A program made the position numbers and the translations under genes. Shown here piece by piece: positions 23,772 to 34,877 of a stretch of DNA of 64,000 nt. This stretch comes from Pestalotiopsis fici W106-1 (Eukaryota > Ascomycota > Sordariomycetes > Amphisphaeriales > Sporocadaceae). Location: NCBI RefSeq assembly GCF_000516985.1, contig NW_006917099.1, forward strand, positions 2,124,685 to 2,188,684, written 5' to 3'. Position 1 is the first letter of the stretch; each line of letters begins with the position of its first letter. The notes under the pieces were generated by a model. It did no database searches. It had not been told where the DNA came from and was given only the letters and a program-made list of their open reading frames with translations.

Positions 23772-25190
23772 ATGGCAACAATGACACAGACCACGGCTGC
23801 TGAGCCTCAGCATATCCCCTTGACTCGGCTGCATGATGGACCGCAGCAAACGGATGTCGAGGCTTCTATACCACCACCAGAGGCGCCACCTTTTGATGCC
23901 GTGGATGCTCATGCTGCAGCTCCGATATTCAAATTGATTGTTGCCGGCTTTTCCTTTTTCTGTGCCGGGGTCAATGATGGAACTTTGGGACCCTTGATCC
24001 CGTACATGCTCGAGGCTTTTGGCATTGGCACTGGAGATGTCGCCATCATGTGAGTAGCTACATGACAGATCCTCTACAGCTTCAATACTAATAACCACAG
24101 CTATGGTACCACCTTTGCCGGATGGCTTGTTGCCGCCTTGACAAACCCGATTCTGACTGCCCACCTGACATTGGGACAACTCCTGGGAGCAGGAGCAGCA
24201 CTCCAACTGCTGGCACAATGTTTACGGCCTCGTGGCGGCTTTGCCCAATTCTGCGCAACCTTTTCGATCCAGGCCCTGGGCATGGCCTACCAGGACAGCC
24301 ACTCCAACGCCTTTGTCGGCGGACTCGAAAATGTCCCGCACCGCTGGCTCAGCTTCATCCACGCCTGCTACGCCCTGGGCACCTTTGTCGGTCCCCTGAC
24401 TGCCACGGGCGTCGCCAACCAGGCTCCTGGCATCTATGGCGGCGTCGAGGGCTGGCGTCTGGTCTACTTTGGCCTCGTGGGCATTGGCGTCTTGAATCTC
24501 GCGGGCGTCGTGGTGGCGTTTGGTGATAGCTTTTGGAGCCGGCGCGCGGCTGCAGAGGGACACCAGACAGAGGGCGGCGGCAGCGCTCGCAAGACCAAGG
24601 TTGCCATGCTAGAAATGGGCAGTCTCCTGCGGCTCAAGGTCGTCTGGCTGCTGAGTCTCTTTTACTTTTTTGAGCTGGGCGCTGCCATGACGGCGAGCGG
24701 CTGGGTGGTCGAGTTTCTCACCACGTCGCGCGGCGGCGACATTGCACAAATGGGTTACGTGCCTGCAGGCTTCTCCGGCGGCCTGTTTCTGGGCCGGATC
24801 CTGCTGGCCGAGCCAACCTTTCGCTTTGGCGAGCAGAGAATGATTCTCATATACAGCGTTGCCTGTGCGGCGCTGCAGCTCGTATTTTGGTTGCAGCCCA
24901 ATGTCATTGCCAGTGCGACGGCTCTCAGTGTCATGGGATTCTTGTTTGGCCCCTTTTTCGCCACTGGCATGTCGGTGGCCTCCAAGCTGCTCCCCAAGAG
25001 CTCACAGGCAGCGGCCCTCGGCTTCATCTTTGTCATGGCTCAGGCTGGTGGTGCCATTTTCCCGTCCATTACTGGTGTCATTGCCACGAGTGCTGGCGTT
25101 GCCGTGTTGCAGCCGATAGTGTTGGCCTTGATTCTTGCAGGAGGTATTGACTGGTTCTTGATACCAAAGATTCCAGGCCGGAGTGACTAA
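23772..25190 (+). CDS. Major facilitator superfamily transporter, Bsc6/fucose-permease-like
   Basis: Exons 23772-24049 and 24101-25190 give 455 aa. After a roughly 50-residue cytosolic N-terminus come alternating hydrophobic segments consistent with 11-12 transmembrane helices. The first is FKLIVAGFSFFCAGVNDGTL, followed by LGPLIPYMLEAFGI, and a GWRLVYFGLVGIGVLNLAGV helix near the middle. SRR and EQR loops correspond to charged MFS turns. The motif NDGTLGPLIPY is characteristic of a fungal subgroup including yeast Bsc6 and related to bacterial fucose permeases. The substrate is unknown. The next gene is a PfkB-type sugar kinase, which would suit a sugar or nucleoside substrate, but that link is speculative. 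Confidence 0.85.
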
Positions 25191-25532
25191 AAGAAACAGT
25201 CATTTGCTGGCAGTTTGATATAACATGATTTCGAACCGAAAATGTAGCCGTGCTGGATAATAAATCGCAAAATTAATTTATTTGAAAATGATTTACAAAT
25301 CGTATTATTACACATTTGATCGGGGCAGATGTAGAGCCTCATCCGCAAACCACACATTGCATAGACCAACAGTCCCGCAAGCAAACATTATGTCATGGCT
25401 ACAAACTGTATTAGGCGGGCCAGTGATAACCCACACTCTTTCACCTTCGCTACAACCACGAAATCAACATCACGGCACTTATAGGTAAATGGACCAGCGT
25501 GCCATCATTGCCTCGGGAGCAAAAATCTCACC
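25191..25532. other. Intergenic region
   Basis: 342 bases between the MFS gene and the sugar kinase. An AT-rich stretch at 25255-25320 probably contains the 3' end of the MFS transcript. Nothing else was seen. Confidence 0.4.
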
Positions 25533-26944
25533 ATGACCAAACTCGTCTGTATTGGCGCTTGCTACCTCGACACCATAATGAGGCACGTTACAGAACCCCG
25601 TTTCACTTGTTTTCATCTGCAGACAATATCGAGACGCATCACAACTCACATAATATTACAGTGTACCATTCTTTCCAAGCGAGGACTCCAAGCTACGCGC
25701 GTCCAGCCTCACCGTGCGTAGAGGTGGCAACTGCCCCAACTCGCTCGAGGTGCTTCAGCAGCTTCTGGGTCGGCATCCTGGGCACAATGTTACACCATAT
25801 CTCATTTCTGCACTACCATCCGCAGATTCCCCGGCGGCGGCCAAGATTAGAGAGTCCTTTGGCATCGATTCAATCGTAGACTTGACAAGATGTGTATATC
25901 ATCCAGGTCACTCGGAACCGGCCAGTAGTTACATCATACGTAGCGACGCAACAGGGTCCCGGACCCTGGTCAACTATAACGACCTACCAGAGGTGACGGT
26001 GGACGATTTCAAGTCCGTGGCAAACGATCTACTACTAGGCGGTGGCAGGACATGGTGGCATTTCGAGGTAAGCAGTAGGCTCAGCAGCTGGGTTGGCTTG
26101 TCGAACTTGGCGGGGGCCTTGTTCGGATGCGTGGTAGCATGTCGCATACTCATGACTCTCTTTTGCGGCAATAGGGACGACTTCCGGAAACGACTCTAGA
26201 ATGCATCACGCATTTGCGCAAGTCGAGCCCAGAGGCTAGAATTAGTGTGGAAATAGAAAAACCGGGCCGCCAAGGTCTGCAGGAACTGGCGGCTGAAGCG
26301 GATGTCGTCTTTTACTCCAAGAGTTGGGCAGAGGTTTGTTGTTGTTGTTTTCTGGGTTTACGCGAAAAAGTGAGAACGGGATGCTGACTGACGCCTCGCA
26401 GGATCAAGGATACCAGACTGCCCGGGACTGTCTCGAGGCGCAAAGTAAAGTGGCTCGCAAAGCGTACGTGTGACGAGGGAATGCCATGTGGCGTGTTGCT
26501 GCTGACTTGCCCAACCGACTGGGTCCAACGACTGACGGCTGCTGCAATGATAGGACTCTCCTTCTCTGTACCTGGGGCTCCGATGGAGCATCGTGCTGGT
26601 CACTCCCGAGTGGACGTTGTTTGTCCTGCGCCGCGTCGCCGGATGGAAAGGAGGTTCAGGTAGTCGAGTGCGTCGTCCATCCAGTCCCTGGAATAACCGG
26701 GCCCTGTCCGTTTCAAGGCAAGAGGGGAGAAGAAAAAAAATGACTAACAAATCTGACCTGTAGTGCGGTAGGGGCTGGTGACACGTTCATCGCCGGGATA
26801 CTGTTCGGTCTGTTGTGCAAAGCGGACGCGGACGCGGACGCGGATGTGGAGGCTAGACTCCGGTTTGCTGTGCAGCTTGCTACATGCAAGGTCAAGAGAG
26901 AGGGATTCTCTGACCTTGGCCGAGATGTCATGGGCAGCAAATGA
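25533..26944 (+). CDS. PfkB-family carbohydrate kinase (ketohexokinase-like)
   Basis: Six exons: 25533-25582, 25662-26067, 26175-26333, 26402-26463, 26554-26667, 26764-26944 (323 aa). The N-terminus LVCIGACYLDTIM joins across a GC-AG intron (AG|GCACGT at 25583) to SVPFFPSEDSKLRA. It is followed by RRGGNCPNSLEVL, the substrate-binding Gly-Gly of the family. The C-terminal signature VVDAVGAGDTF (catalytic Asp about 270) is split by an intron with a GTGCGT donor. The family phosphorylates sugars or nucleosides with ATP; this fungal subgroup resembles ketohexokinase, but the substrate is not known. A DA repeat (ADADADADV) from a (GCGGAC)n microsatellite follows the active site. The intron count is high for its size. 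Confidence 0.85.
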
Positions 26945-27641
26945 CAGACAAGCCGCGGTGTGAGATACGATAGTAGAGTAAAGCCCGACCAGGTAAATGT
27001 ATAACAGGCGAGTACCCAGACAAGGCCTGGCTGCATGACTTGGTCGAAATCAGACGCAAATAGTTTTGGGAGCCGCTCATGGGATAGCTGCAGGCGGCAA
27101 TACGATTATGGGATTGCATATTTTCATGGAAACAGGTAGAGAGATCAACGTGACTACTACTCGCCCGAAGCGGAGCCACATTTGAAAGGAGGTATTTGCG
27201 GCTTTATTGGAGGAGCGAGTGTTTGTGTACGTGGTGGTGGTAATCCACAGCGCAATGTGCCGTAGACCCAACCTCAACAACAGGCCGGCCGAGATCTCCC
27301 AGGAGTGGACGATCAAATACTACACCGGACCCTTGCAGCCGAAGATGAGTTTTGAAAGAGGCTAATGATGGAGGGACGCTGCAAGTTTGCCCATATGCGA
27401 GGGAGAAGGGTAAAGTAGGGGGAAGAGGGTTAGAAGGAAAAAAAAAAGTAGAAACTGTGGAATAGTGTAGGAGCGGGAAAAGGAGCGGTGTGGTAGATTG
27501 GTGGATCCATTTCACGGTTATTACTGTAGCGTACGGTGGCATACAAACACTCTTGATAGTACAGATGGATGGGCGTATGGACCTGGGCGAAAAAAAACAT
27601 GACCAGCGAGCCAAAAAGTGATAGTCGAAAAGCCATGTAGA
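26945..27641. other. Intergenic region left of the transposon block
   Basis: About 700 bases of normal composition up to the MULE target-site duplication. No supported gene; minus-strand open frames here are low-complexity. Confidence 0.4.
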
Positions 27642-27650
27642 GTAATAATG

Positions 27651-27745
27651 GGAACTCCTAAAGTCACTGTTATATTAGCTAAAGTCACTATATCTAACCC
27701 ATTTCGATAAGCTCTCCCCACACCCCTATTTTGCAGTACATCCAG
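27651..27745 (+). repeat. Left terminal inverted repeat of the MULE
   Basis: The first 50-60 bases match the reverse complement of 36998-37057 almost perfectly; most differences are A/G or C/T. Similarity continues weakly (CACC...TTTGC...TA.ATC) to about 95 bases. Confidence 0.85.
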
Positions 27746-27879
27746 CAAAAAAAAAAGTATATCTAAAATTGTTAATATATAATAACGATTAACTCACTAT
27801 ATTATATTATATTACGCAATATAGCCGAAAATAGCAATTTTTAGTATAGCACTTTTAGCCGTAATAATAGCCTTTAATT

Positions 27880-28815
27880 AATTAACTTTTTTATTAATGC
27901 GCTATTAGAATTTGTTAAAAATGCGGCTTTTACTAATTTTAATAAAGCCGAGGAAGCTTTCGCTAACGCTATTAAATAAAACGGCTTTATTATTAGCAAA
28001 CGCTATAACGCTAATAAAAACACTAATAGCATTTATATATAAAAAAACTTATTGCTATTAGTGTACGGGTAATCGTAAAAATAATACGGTAAAAGGTTAA
28101 GCTAATAATAAAAAGCGCGATCGCAAATCCTTATAAATCGATTATTTTTAAAAAATTAAATTATAGCTTTCGCGCTTTAATCGCTAGCGTTATAATTTTA
28201 TTAATAATAAAATAATTAAATAGCCGAAAAATATATATAATTACGATTTTTATAAAGCCGGGGACGTAAGCTATATTATTTAAAACCGAGCCCGATAGCT
28301 TTTAAAAAAGTAAGCCGAAATAATCGCGCTCGCTAAGGAAATATTATAGCCGTTTTTAAAAATCGCGCATAACCTTTGCGTATAATATAATATTAAAATC
28401 CGAGCTTACGATATTTAAAATATAATTAATAGCTATAAACGCGCTTTATACGGCGCTTAAACGGCTATATAAATATTTTTATAAATATTATTAAATATAA
28501 AAAAAAAAGAGGTATAATATATTATTTTCCGCTATAATAATTTTTTAAATAAGCGAATTAAGCGAATTTTTTAGATTTATCGGTAGTATATAAATATATA
28601 GCGCTAAAATCCCGAATTTTTATTAATTAATAATATTTATAAAATAAACCGCTTTAATATACCGTTTTGCCTAATTTTAGGATTATTATTTTTTAATATT
28701 ACCTTTTTAATCGCGTAAACGTTATTTAGCGGAAAAAAAATCGTTATTTAAATAAGTTTTAATTTAATTTAAAGCTTGCGCTATATATTATAATAAAATA
28801 ACGATAGCTAATAAA
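27880..28815 (+). pseudogene. MULE transposase, 5' part (broken)
   Basis: Many stops interrupt the frame. Between them, blocks resemble MULE transposases: EFVKNAAFTNFNKAEEAFAN with GFIISKRY (FAR1-like N-terminal region) near 27900, and LINNIYKINRFNIPFCLILG near 28625, corresponding to the strand that carries the first catalytic Asp, here Asn. Changes are of the C-to-T/G-to-A type. The frame is cut at 28820 by the Copia insertion. Confidence 0.75.
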
Positions 28816-28820
28816 AAAAG
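28816..28820. repeat. Left 5-bp target-site duplication of the Copia element
   Basis: AAAAG immediately before the left LTR, identical to 34873-34877. Confidence 0.9.
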
Positions 28821-29449
28821 TGTTGCACGGATGTTAATACAGCATCGTATAGTGCATAAAATTAGCTTTATAACGCATATTATATCGTTATAATAGCTAT
28901 AAAACCCATCGAGATATCGTTAAATAACGATATATAGGAAATCAGTGGAATTTACCCTATACTGACTTATAGTCAGTATAGCACCACTTATAGCCACTGT
29001 TCACAATGCTGTACAGTCAACAAGTCATTACAGTTAACTATTATAGCCACTATGGCCACTAGAACCTACTGGAATCCAGTGGAACGTTCCACTAGATCCA
29101 GCCCTACTAAGTGTGGCTAGTGCACCTGGCCATAGTGGCCCTAGGTTACAGGGTAACCCATACTATAGAAATCCATAGATTTCGATAGTTTCTTCGATTA
29201 TAAATCAACCTTATTACTAATTAACTTAATTATAAATCTAGTTTATTAGTAATATATTCCAAAATATTCTTATTAGTTAATTTTATAGGTATAAAAGGTA
29301 GTTATTCCTCCGTAGTTAGTTATTCTTTCTTTAAGCTTTAATAAATCAGTTATATAGGCTTATAACTACCCTCTACGGCCTGATTCTACGAATTATATAA
29401 ACGCTTCCCTATGCCTAAGTTTATAATCCACCAATTATACCTTAGTACA
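28821..29449 (+). repeat. Left LTR of Copia (629 bp)
   Basis: Starts TGTTGCACGG and ends TAGTACA. It has the same length as the right LTR, with about 40 differences, nearly all transitions. The composition is far less AT-skewed than the internal region. Confidence 0.95.
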
Positions 29450-29466
29450 GGTTATGAGCCCGGTCC
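29450..29466 (+). promoter_or_regulatory. Primer-binding site complementary to initiator tRNA-Met anticodon arm
   Basis: Directly after the LTR is GGTTATGAGCCCGG, complementary to the CCGGGCTCATAACC anticodon stem-loop of fungal initiator tRNA-Met rather than to a tRNA 3' end. This is the half-tRNA priming known from Drosophila copia and yeast Ty5. Confidence 0.8.
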
Positions 29467-29499
29467 GGTATAATATCGATTATATTAGGAACCGGATTT

Positions 29500-32400
29500 T
29501 ATATCGAAAACTATAGCCGCTCTCCTAGACGAGTTGATTTAACATAAATTCTAGAATTCCGTTATAGTAGCCGATCCTTTATAGGCCTATATATAAGCCT
29601 ATATAAGCCGTAACTATATCGAAAACTATAGTTAAGTGGCTAATTATAGTGATTTTACCCGTTATAGCCATATAACGGCTATAAAGTCATTTATAACTAA
29701 TCCTTACTATAGTAGCCGATCTGCTATAGCACCTTATAGCACCTGCTATATTATATTATAGCACCTGGATCCCCTTATATATTTTATCGATAAAATAAAA
29801 GAATTAATTTCTTTTATTTTCATTTTTTTAACGATTCCTTTACCGTTTTCAACGATAATTATACCGTTATAACGGCAAAAATTCGGCAAAATAGATAACT
29901 CTATCCGTACTATTACCGGATGCCAGATGCCGGAGAAACAAAAACTCTCCGGATCCGGAAACTGGAATACGTAGAAATCCACGTTATAGTTATATCTTAA
30001 ACTGCTAGGAATCGATCGGTTTTTTAAAACTACCGATACATATAATGGTATAACCGATATTCAGAAAGCCCAGGCATTGCTTCTAATTCGTTAAAATTTA
30101 ACAATAAAACCGTTAAATCTAATATTCGATAAAATAAATCCATATAAAGCCTTATCGACTTTACAATTAGCCTATCAAGGCACCGGACCCGTATTACGTT
30201 AGCAATTATATTTCGAATTTCACACTATAAAATTCGAAAATTATAACTCGTTAAACGAGTTTATATCTATTTTTAAAGGATATATTTCAAAGCTTTTAAG
30301 CGTTAAGGCTAAAATCGATAATATCGATCAAAAAACGATTTTTATTGCAGCCCTCTAGTCAGCTTACCCTATATAGGCTAACCGTTAACGCAGTGCTTTA
30401 CGGTCTATAAATCCACCTACCCTCGAAGGGTTAATTACGGATATTTTGGATAAAAACCGACGGAATCCGGATACGGCTATAGCAAATTCTTATTATACGG
30501 ATAATAAGAAATCCCGGTTCCCCCGATCCAATTAAAATCAACGGGGAACCCAAAGCGGAAATAGGAAGAATTCGAATAAATCGAATAAATAGAAGAAATC
30601 AAATAATTCGAATAATTCTAATAATTCGAATAATTCGAATAAGTCGAATAACTCAAATTCGACCATATCCACTACGAACCAGAAATCTAAGAAACGGGGA
30701 AACTTACCCCGTAACAAAGATTCAGACGAAAACGAATTATTCTATGCTTTTTCGAATATTTCGAATAAATCGAAAAAGAAATTAACCTCCGTTCCCAGGG
30801 ACTAGTGGTTATACGATACTAGTTCCTTAAAGCATATATCGAATAATAAGAATTTATTCGATAATTTTACTATAAAATCGGATTTTTCACCGATTATTAC
30901 AGGTAGTGGAAAAGTATTTCCAAAAGGAATTGGAAATATTACGCTTTCCTTCGAAATTAACCGGGAAATACGTAAAATAACGTTATTAAACGTGCTTTAC
31001 GTACCGGAATTTCCGCTAAATATTATATCCGACTAACTATATTACCAAAAAGGCGGTATTATAAGCGGGAATAAATTATACGATTCTAAAAACAGGCTTT
31101 TTGCTACGTTAAATCAAAAAAAACGTGGATTTTTCCTATACCTGGCTAATAAGTCAAAGCCTAATATAGTATATTTAGCTATAAATCCATTAACAGTAAT
31201 GGAAAAAGCCCGTATAATCGGTTTAAGTTACCCGGAACCGAATTCGGATACAAAATCTAACGAAACCACGGATCTTAAGGAAATCGAATTAATTTCGAAT
31301 TATTCGAATTTCCTTATAGCTACGGAAAAATGGTATAAACGATTTAGCCACCCTAACTACGATATTTTAGCTAAAATAGCTAAAATAATTACGGGGATTC
31401 CTAAAAAAGAATTAAAAAAAAAGGATTTAAATTGTAAATCCTATATTTCGGGTAAATTTACCCGAAACCAACCCCGTATAAATCCGAATAGGGCTAATAA
31501 ACCGTTATATCGTATTTATATCGATACGGTTTATATTACCCCTTTTAGTTACTCCGGTTATAAATATATAACTGGTTTTACGGATAATAAAACCGGATTT
31601 CGGGAAATTAAATTTTCCAAAGAAAAATCTAATATATTCGATATTATAACGAATAAAATCGAATATTACAAAACCTAATTCGGAAAATATCCAAATATTA
31701 TTCGTATAAATAACGGCAGGGAGTTTTCCCCGGTTAAATTAGAAAATTATTTAACCGAAAAAAGGATTATTTTCGAACCTATAACTCCTTATATACCAAA
31801 ACAGAACGGTATAGCCGAACGTACAAACCGGATTATTATCGAAAAAACCAAAACGGTTTTTATCGATTTATAACTCCTAAAAAACCTTTGGGAATTCGTT
31901 GCAAAAGCAGTAGTTTATTTAATAAATTTTACTGCTACGGCATCCGGTTCACTTACCCCCTACCAGGAATTTTACGATTATTTCTAGCCAAAACGGGATA
32001 ATAAGCCTAATTTATCCCAAATCCATACATTAGGAATACCGGTTTTAGTTTATAAACCGAAAAAAATCCGTAAAAACTCCGATAAATTCGGAGTTACTAC
32101 CGAAAACGGGAAAATAATTGGATATAACGGTAATAAAATCTATTACGTATATTTTCCCGATCGACCGTATAAATCACAAATTATACGGACCTCCTATATT
32201 CGATTATTACCTAAAAATCGAAAAGAGGGGGAGAAATTACCGGATTCGGAATTACCAAATTAGGAAATAACACCGGATAAAAATTCCACCGACGGTAAAT
32301 TTATCCAATCAATAATCCCGAAAACGGTAAATCCAACGAATCCACCTCCCGGAAACAATCGAATTCTTCGATCCACTACAAATAAATTTATAATTAACGA

Positions 32401-34230
32401 TCGACCGGACTTACCCGGGAACGAATCCAATATAAATAATAGATCTAGTATAGATTCCGAATCCATAAATATTAATAATACCTCTTCGATTATTCCGAAT
32501 AAGTCGAATATTAAGGTAATTCTTCCGAAATTTACGGATTCCGAACGAGATAAATTCGTTAAATACGACGAATTATTCGCCGATATTTCGTATTATTCAA
32601 TTATTGAAAATTCAGGCTATACGGAACCGAAAACAATAAAACAGGCATTAAAAAGCCCTAAAAAAGAAAAATAGATCCAGGCTATATACGCTAAATTACG
32701 GCAATTAATTCAGAAAAGGACTTTTTAAGCTATTAATCGAAATAAAGTCCAAAAAGCCGGTAAAATCCTATTATTTGTAAAATGGGTATTTAAAAGGAAA
32801 ACCGATAAAAACGGAAATATCGATAAATATAAGGCTAGATTGGTTGTACGTAGATTCGAATAACGATATAAAATCGATTATTTCGAAACGTTCGCTACGG
32901 GAATAAAATCCACTACCTAAAGGCTTTTATTAGCCTTAGCAGCCTATTACGATTAGGAAATCGAACAAATCGATATAATCGGTGCCTTCCTAAACGGGGA
33001 ATTATACGAAAAAGTATATATTACCCTTATAAACGGATTATCCGAATTTTTTTCCGAAAACCCGGAATTAAATAATTTCGGTTGGAAAAACGACAACTCC
33101 CAGGTAATTTAGCTTAAAAAGGCCTTATACGGTTTTAAACAAAGTCTACGCTAATAGCAAATTACGCTAAAAAACAGCTTAAAAAAGCTTGGATTTAATC
33201 CATTTATTTTAGACGAATCAGCTTATTATAATAAAAAATCTAATATCTTTATTATAACTTACGTAGATGATTTCCTAATTTTTGGCCCTAATTTACGTAA
33301 AATTAACTAATTAAAATAGGATATTTCGAAAGAATTCGAAATAAAAGATTTGGGACTAGTTTTTTATTTTTTCGGTATATAAATTAAAAGAAATCGAGAA
33401 AATAAAACAATTCGTATAAACTAGGCAACTTACCTTAAAAGGTTACTGGAAATTAACGGATTTTCCGATATAAAACCGGCTAATATACCATTTAGCCCTG
33501 GATTCCCAAAATCGTTGCATATAGCAAAAGAAAATAACGAAAAACCGGCTTCAAAGGAATTTATCTATTTATATTAGTATTTATTAGGTGGATTAATATA
33601 TGCTATAATTTAAACCAGGCCCGACCTAGCTTACCTTATAGTATATTTAGCCAGATATATGCAAAACCCATCGAAAACCACGATAAAAAGGGTAAAAAGG
33701 GTATTTAATTATTTAAAATCCCATTATTATTTTGGAATTACCTTTAACGGGAAAATAAAACCCGGATTAATAAGTTATTCCGATGCCGATTTTGCTAGTA
33801 ATTACGAAACCCGTAAATCAACGTCCGGTTATTTATTTATTTTAAATAACGGACCGATAAATTGGAAATCGAAACGGCAATTTACGATTTTTTTATTAAC
33901 CACTAAAGCCGAATTTAACGGGTTAGAGCAGGCTACCCGTAAAGCAATATAGTTAAAAAATCTCCTTACGGAAATCGGAATTAATATAAACACCGTATTA
34001 ATTAAAGGAAATAATACGGGGGTTATAAATTTAATATATAATCCTGAATATTACCAACGTATTAAATATACGGCTATACGGTATTTTTACGTACGGCAAA
34101 AGGTTAAAAATAAGAATATTCGAATTAAATATATTTTAACTAACGATATACTAGCAAACGGCTTTACAAAGCCACTTCCCAAAGATAAATTTCAGAAATT
34201 TATTAAATTATTAAACTTAACCGATATTAT
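29500..34230 (+). pseudogene. Copia gag-pol polyprotein, broken by many stops
   Basis: Recognisable blocks in order: a nucleocapsid-like Asn/Ser/Lys-rich region near 30540-30720; protease DTSS near 30815; pre-integrase WYKRFSHPNYDILAKI near 31330; integrase IDTVYITPFSYSGYKY and NNGREF (usual Asp is Asn) then QNGIAERTNR near 31520-31830; reverse transcriptase KWVFKRKTDKNG, IGAFLNGELYE, ALYGFKQS and YVDDFLIFG near 32780-33290; RNase H near 33660-33950. The longest uninterrupted pieces are 31199-31678 and 33659-33952. The zinc-binding CxxC of integrase reads CKSY. All damage fits RIP. Confidence 0.93.
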
Positions 34231-34243
34231 TTAATAAAGGGAG

Positions 34244-34872
34244 TATTGCACGGATGTTAATATAGCATCGTATAATGCATAAAATTAGCTTTATAACGCA
34301 TATTATATCGTTATAATAGCTATAAAACCCATCGAGATATCGTTAAATAACGATATATAGGAAATCAGTGGAACTTACCCTATACTGATTTACAGTTAGT
34401 ATAGCACCACTTACAGCCATTGTTCACAGTGCTGTATAGTTAACAAGTTATTATAGTTGACTGTTATGGCCACTATGGCCACTAGAACCCACTGGAATCC
34501 AGTGGAACGTTCCACTGGATCCAGCCCCACTAAGTATAGCCAGTGCACCTGGCCATAGTGGCCCTGGGTTACAGGGTAACCCACACCATAGAAATCCATA
34601 GATTTCGATGGTTTCTTCGATTATAAATCAACCTTATTACTAATTAATTTAATTATAAATCCAGTTTATTAATAATATATTCCAAAATATTTTTATTAGT
34701 TAATTTTATAGGTATAAAAGGTAGTTATTCCTCCGTAGTTAGTTATTTTTTCCTTAAGCTTTAATAAATCAGTTATACAGCCTTATAACTACCCTTTACG
34801 GCCTGATTCTACGAATCATATGAACGCTTCCCTGTGCCTAAGTTTATGATCCACCAATTATACCTTAGAACA
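34244..34872 (+). repeat. Right LTR of Copia (629 bp)
   Basis: Starts TATTGCACGG (the expected TG changed to TA) and ends TAGAACA. It is followed by the AAAAG duplication at 34873-34877. Confidence 0.95.
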
Positions 34873-34877
34873 AAAAG
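34873..34877. repeat. Right 5-bp target-site duplication of the Copia element
   Basis: AAAAG, identical to 28816-28820. Confidence 0.9.

Larger units (their letters stand above)
28821..34872 (+). mobile_element. Full-length Ty1/Copia LTR retrotransposon, RIP-mutated
   Basis: The 6052-bp element has 629-bp LTRs at both ends, a 5-bp AAAAG duplication on both sides, a primer-binding site at 29450 and a purine tract (AAAGGGAG) just before the right LTR. Internal fragments read in the order capsid, protease (YDTSSLKHIS), integrase, reverse transcriptase (YVDDFL), RNase H (SDADFASNYETRKSTSGYLF). Integrase before reverse transcriptase defines Copia/Ty1. The coding region is full of TAA/TAG, many at sites where family members have Trp or Gln, as expected from C-to-T and G-to-A mutation. 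It inserted into the transposase gene of the MULE, so it is the younger element. It cannot make its own proteins. Confidence 0.95.

Noticed and set aside
26668..26770. GC-donor splice (CAAG|GCAAGA at 26716) in the PfkB kinase
   Set aside because: It would need an acceptor that gives PFQGAGDTF. The GTGCGT donor at 26668 gives the family signature VVDAVGAGDTF.
8768..26944. Secondary-metabolite gene cluster
   Set aside because: No polyketide synthase, NRPS, terpene cyclase or cluster regulator; the epoxide-hydrolase-like protein is non-catalytic and its neighbours are housekeeping genes.
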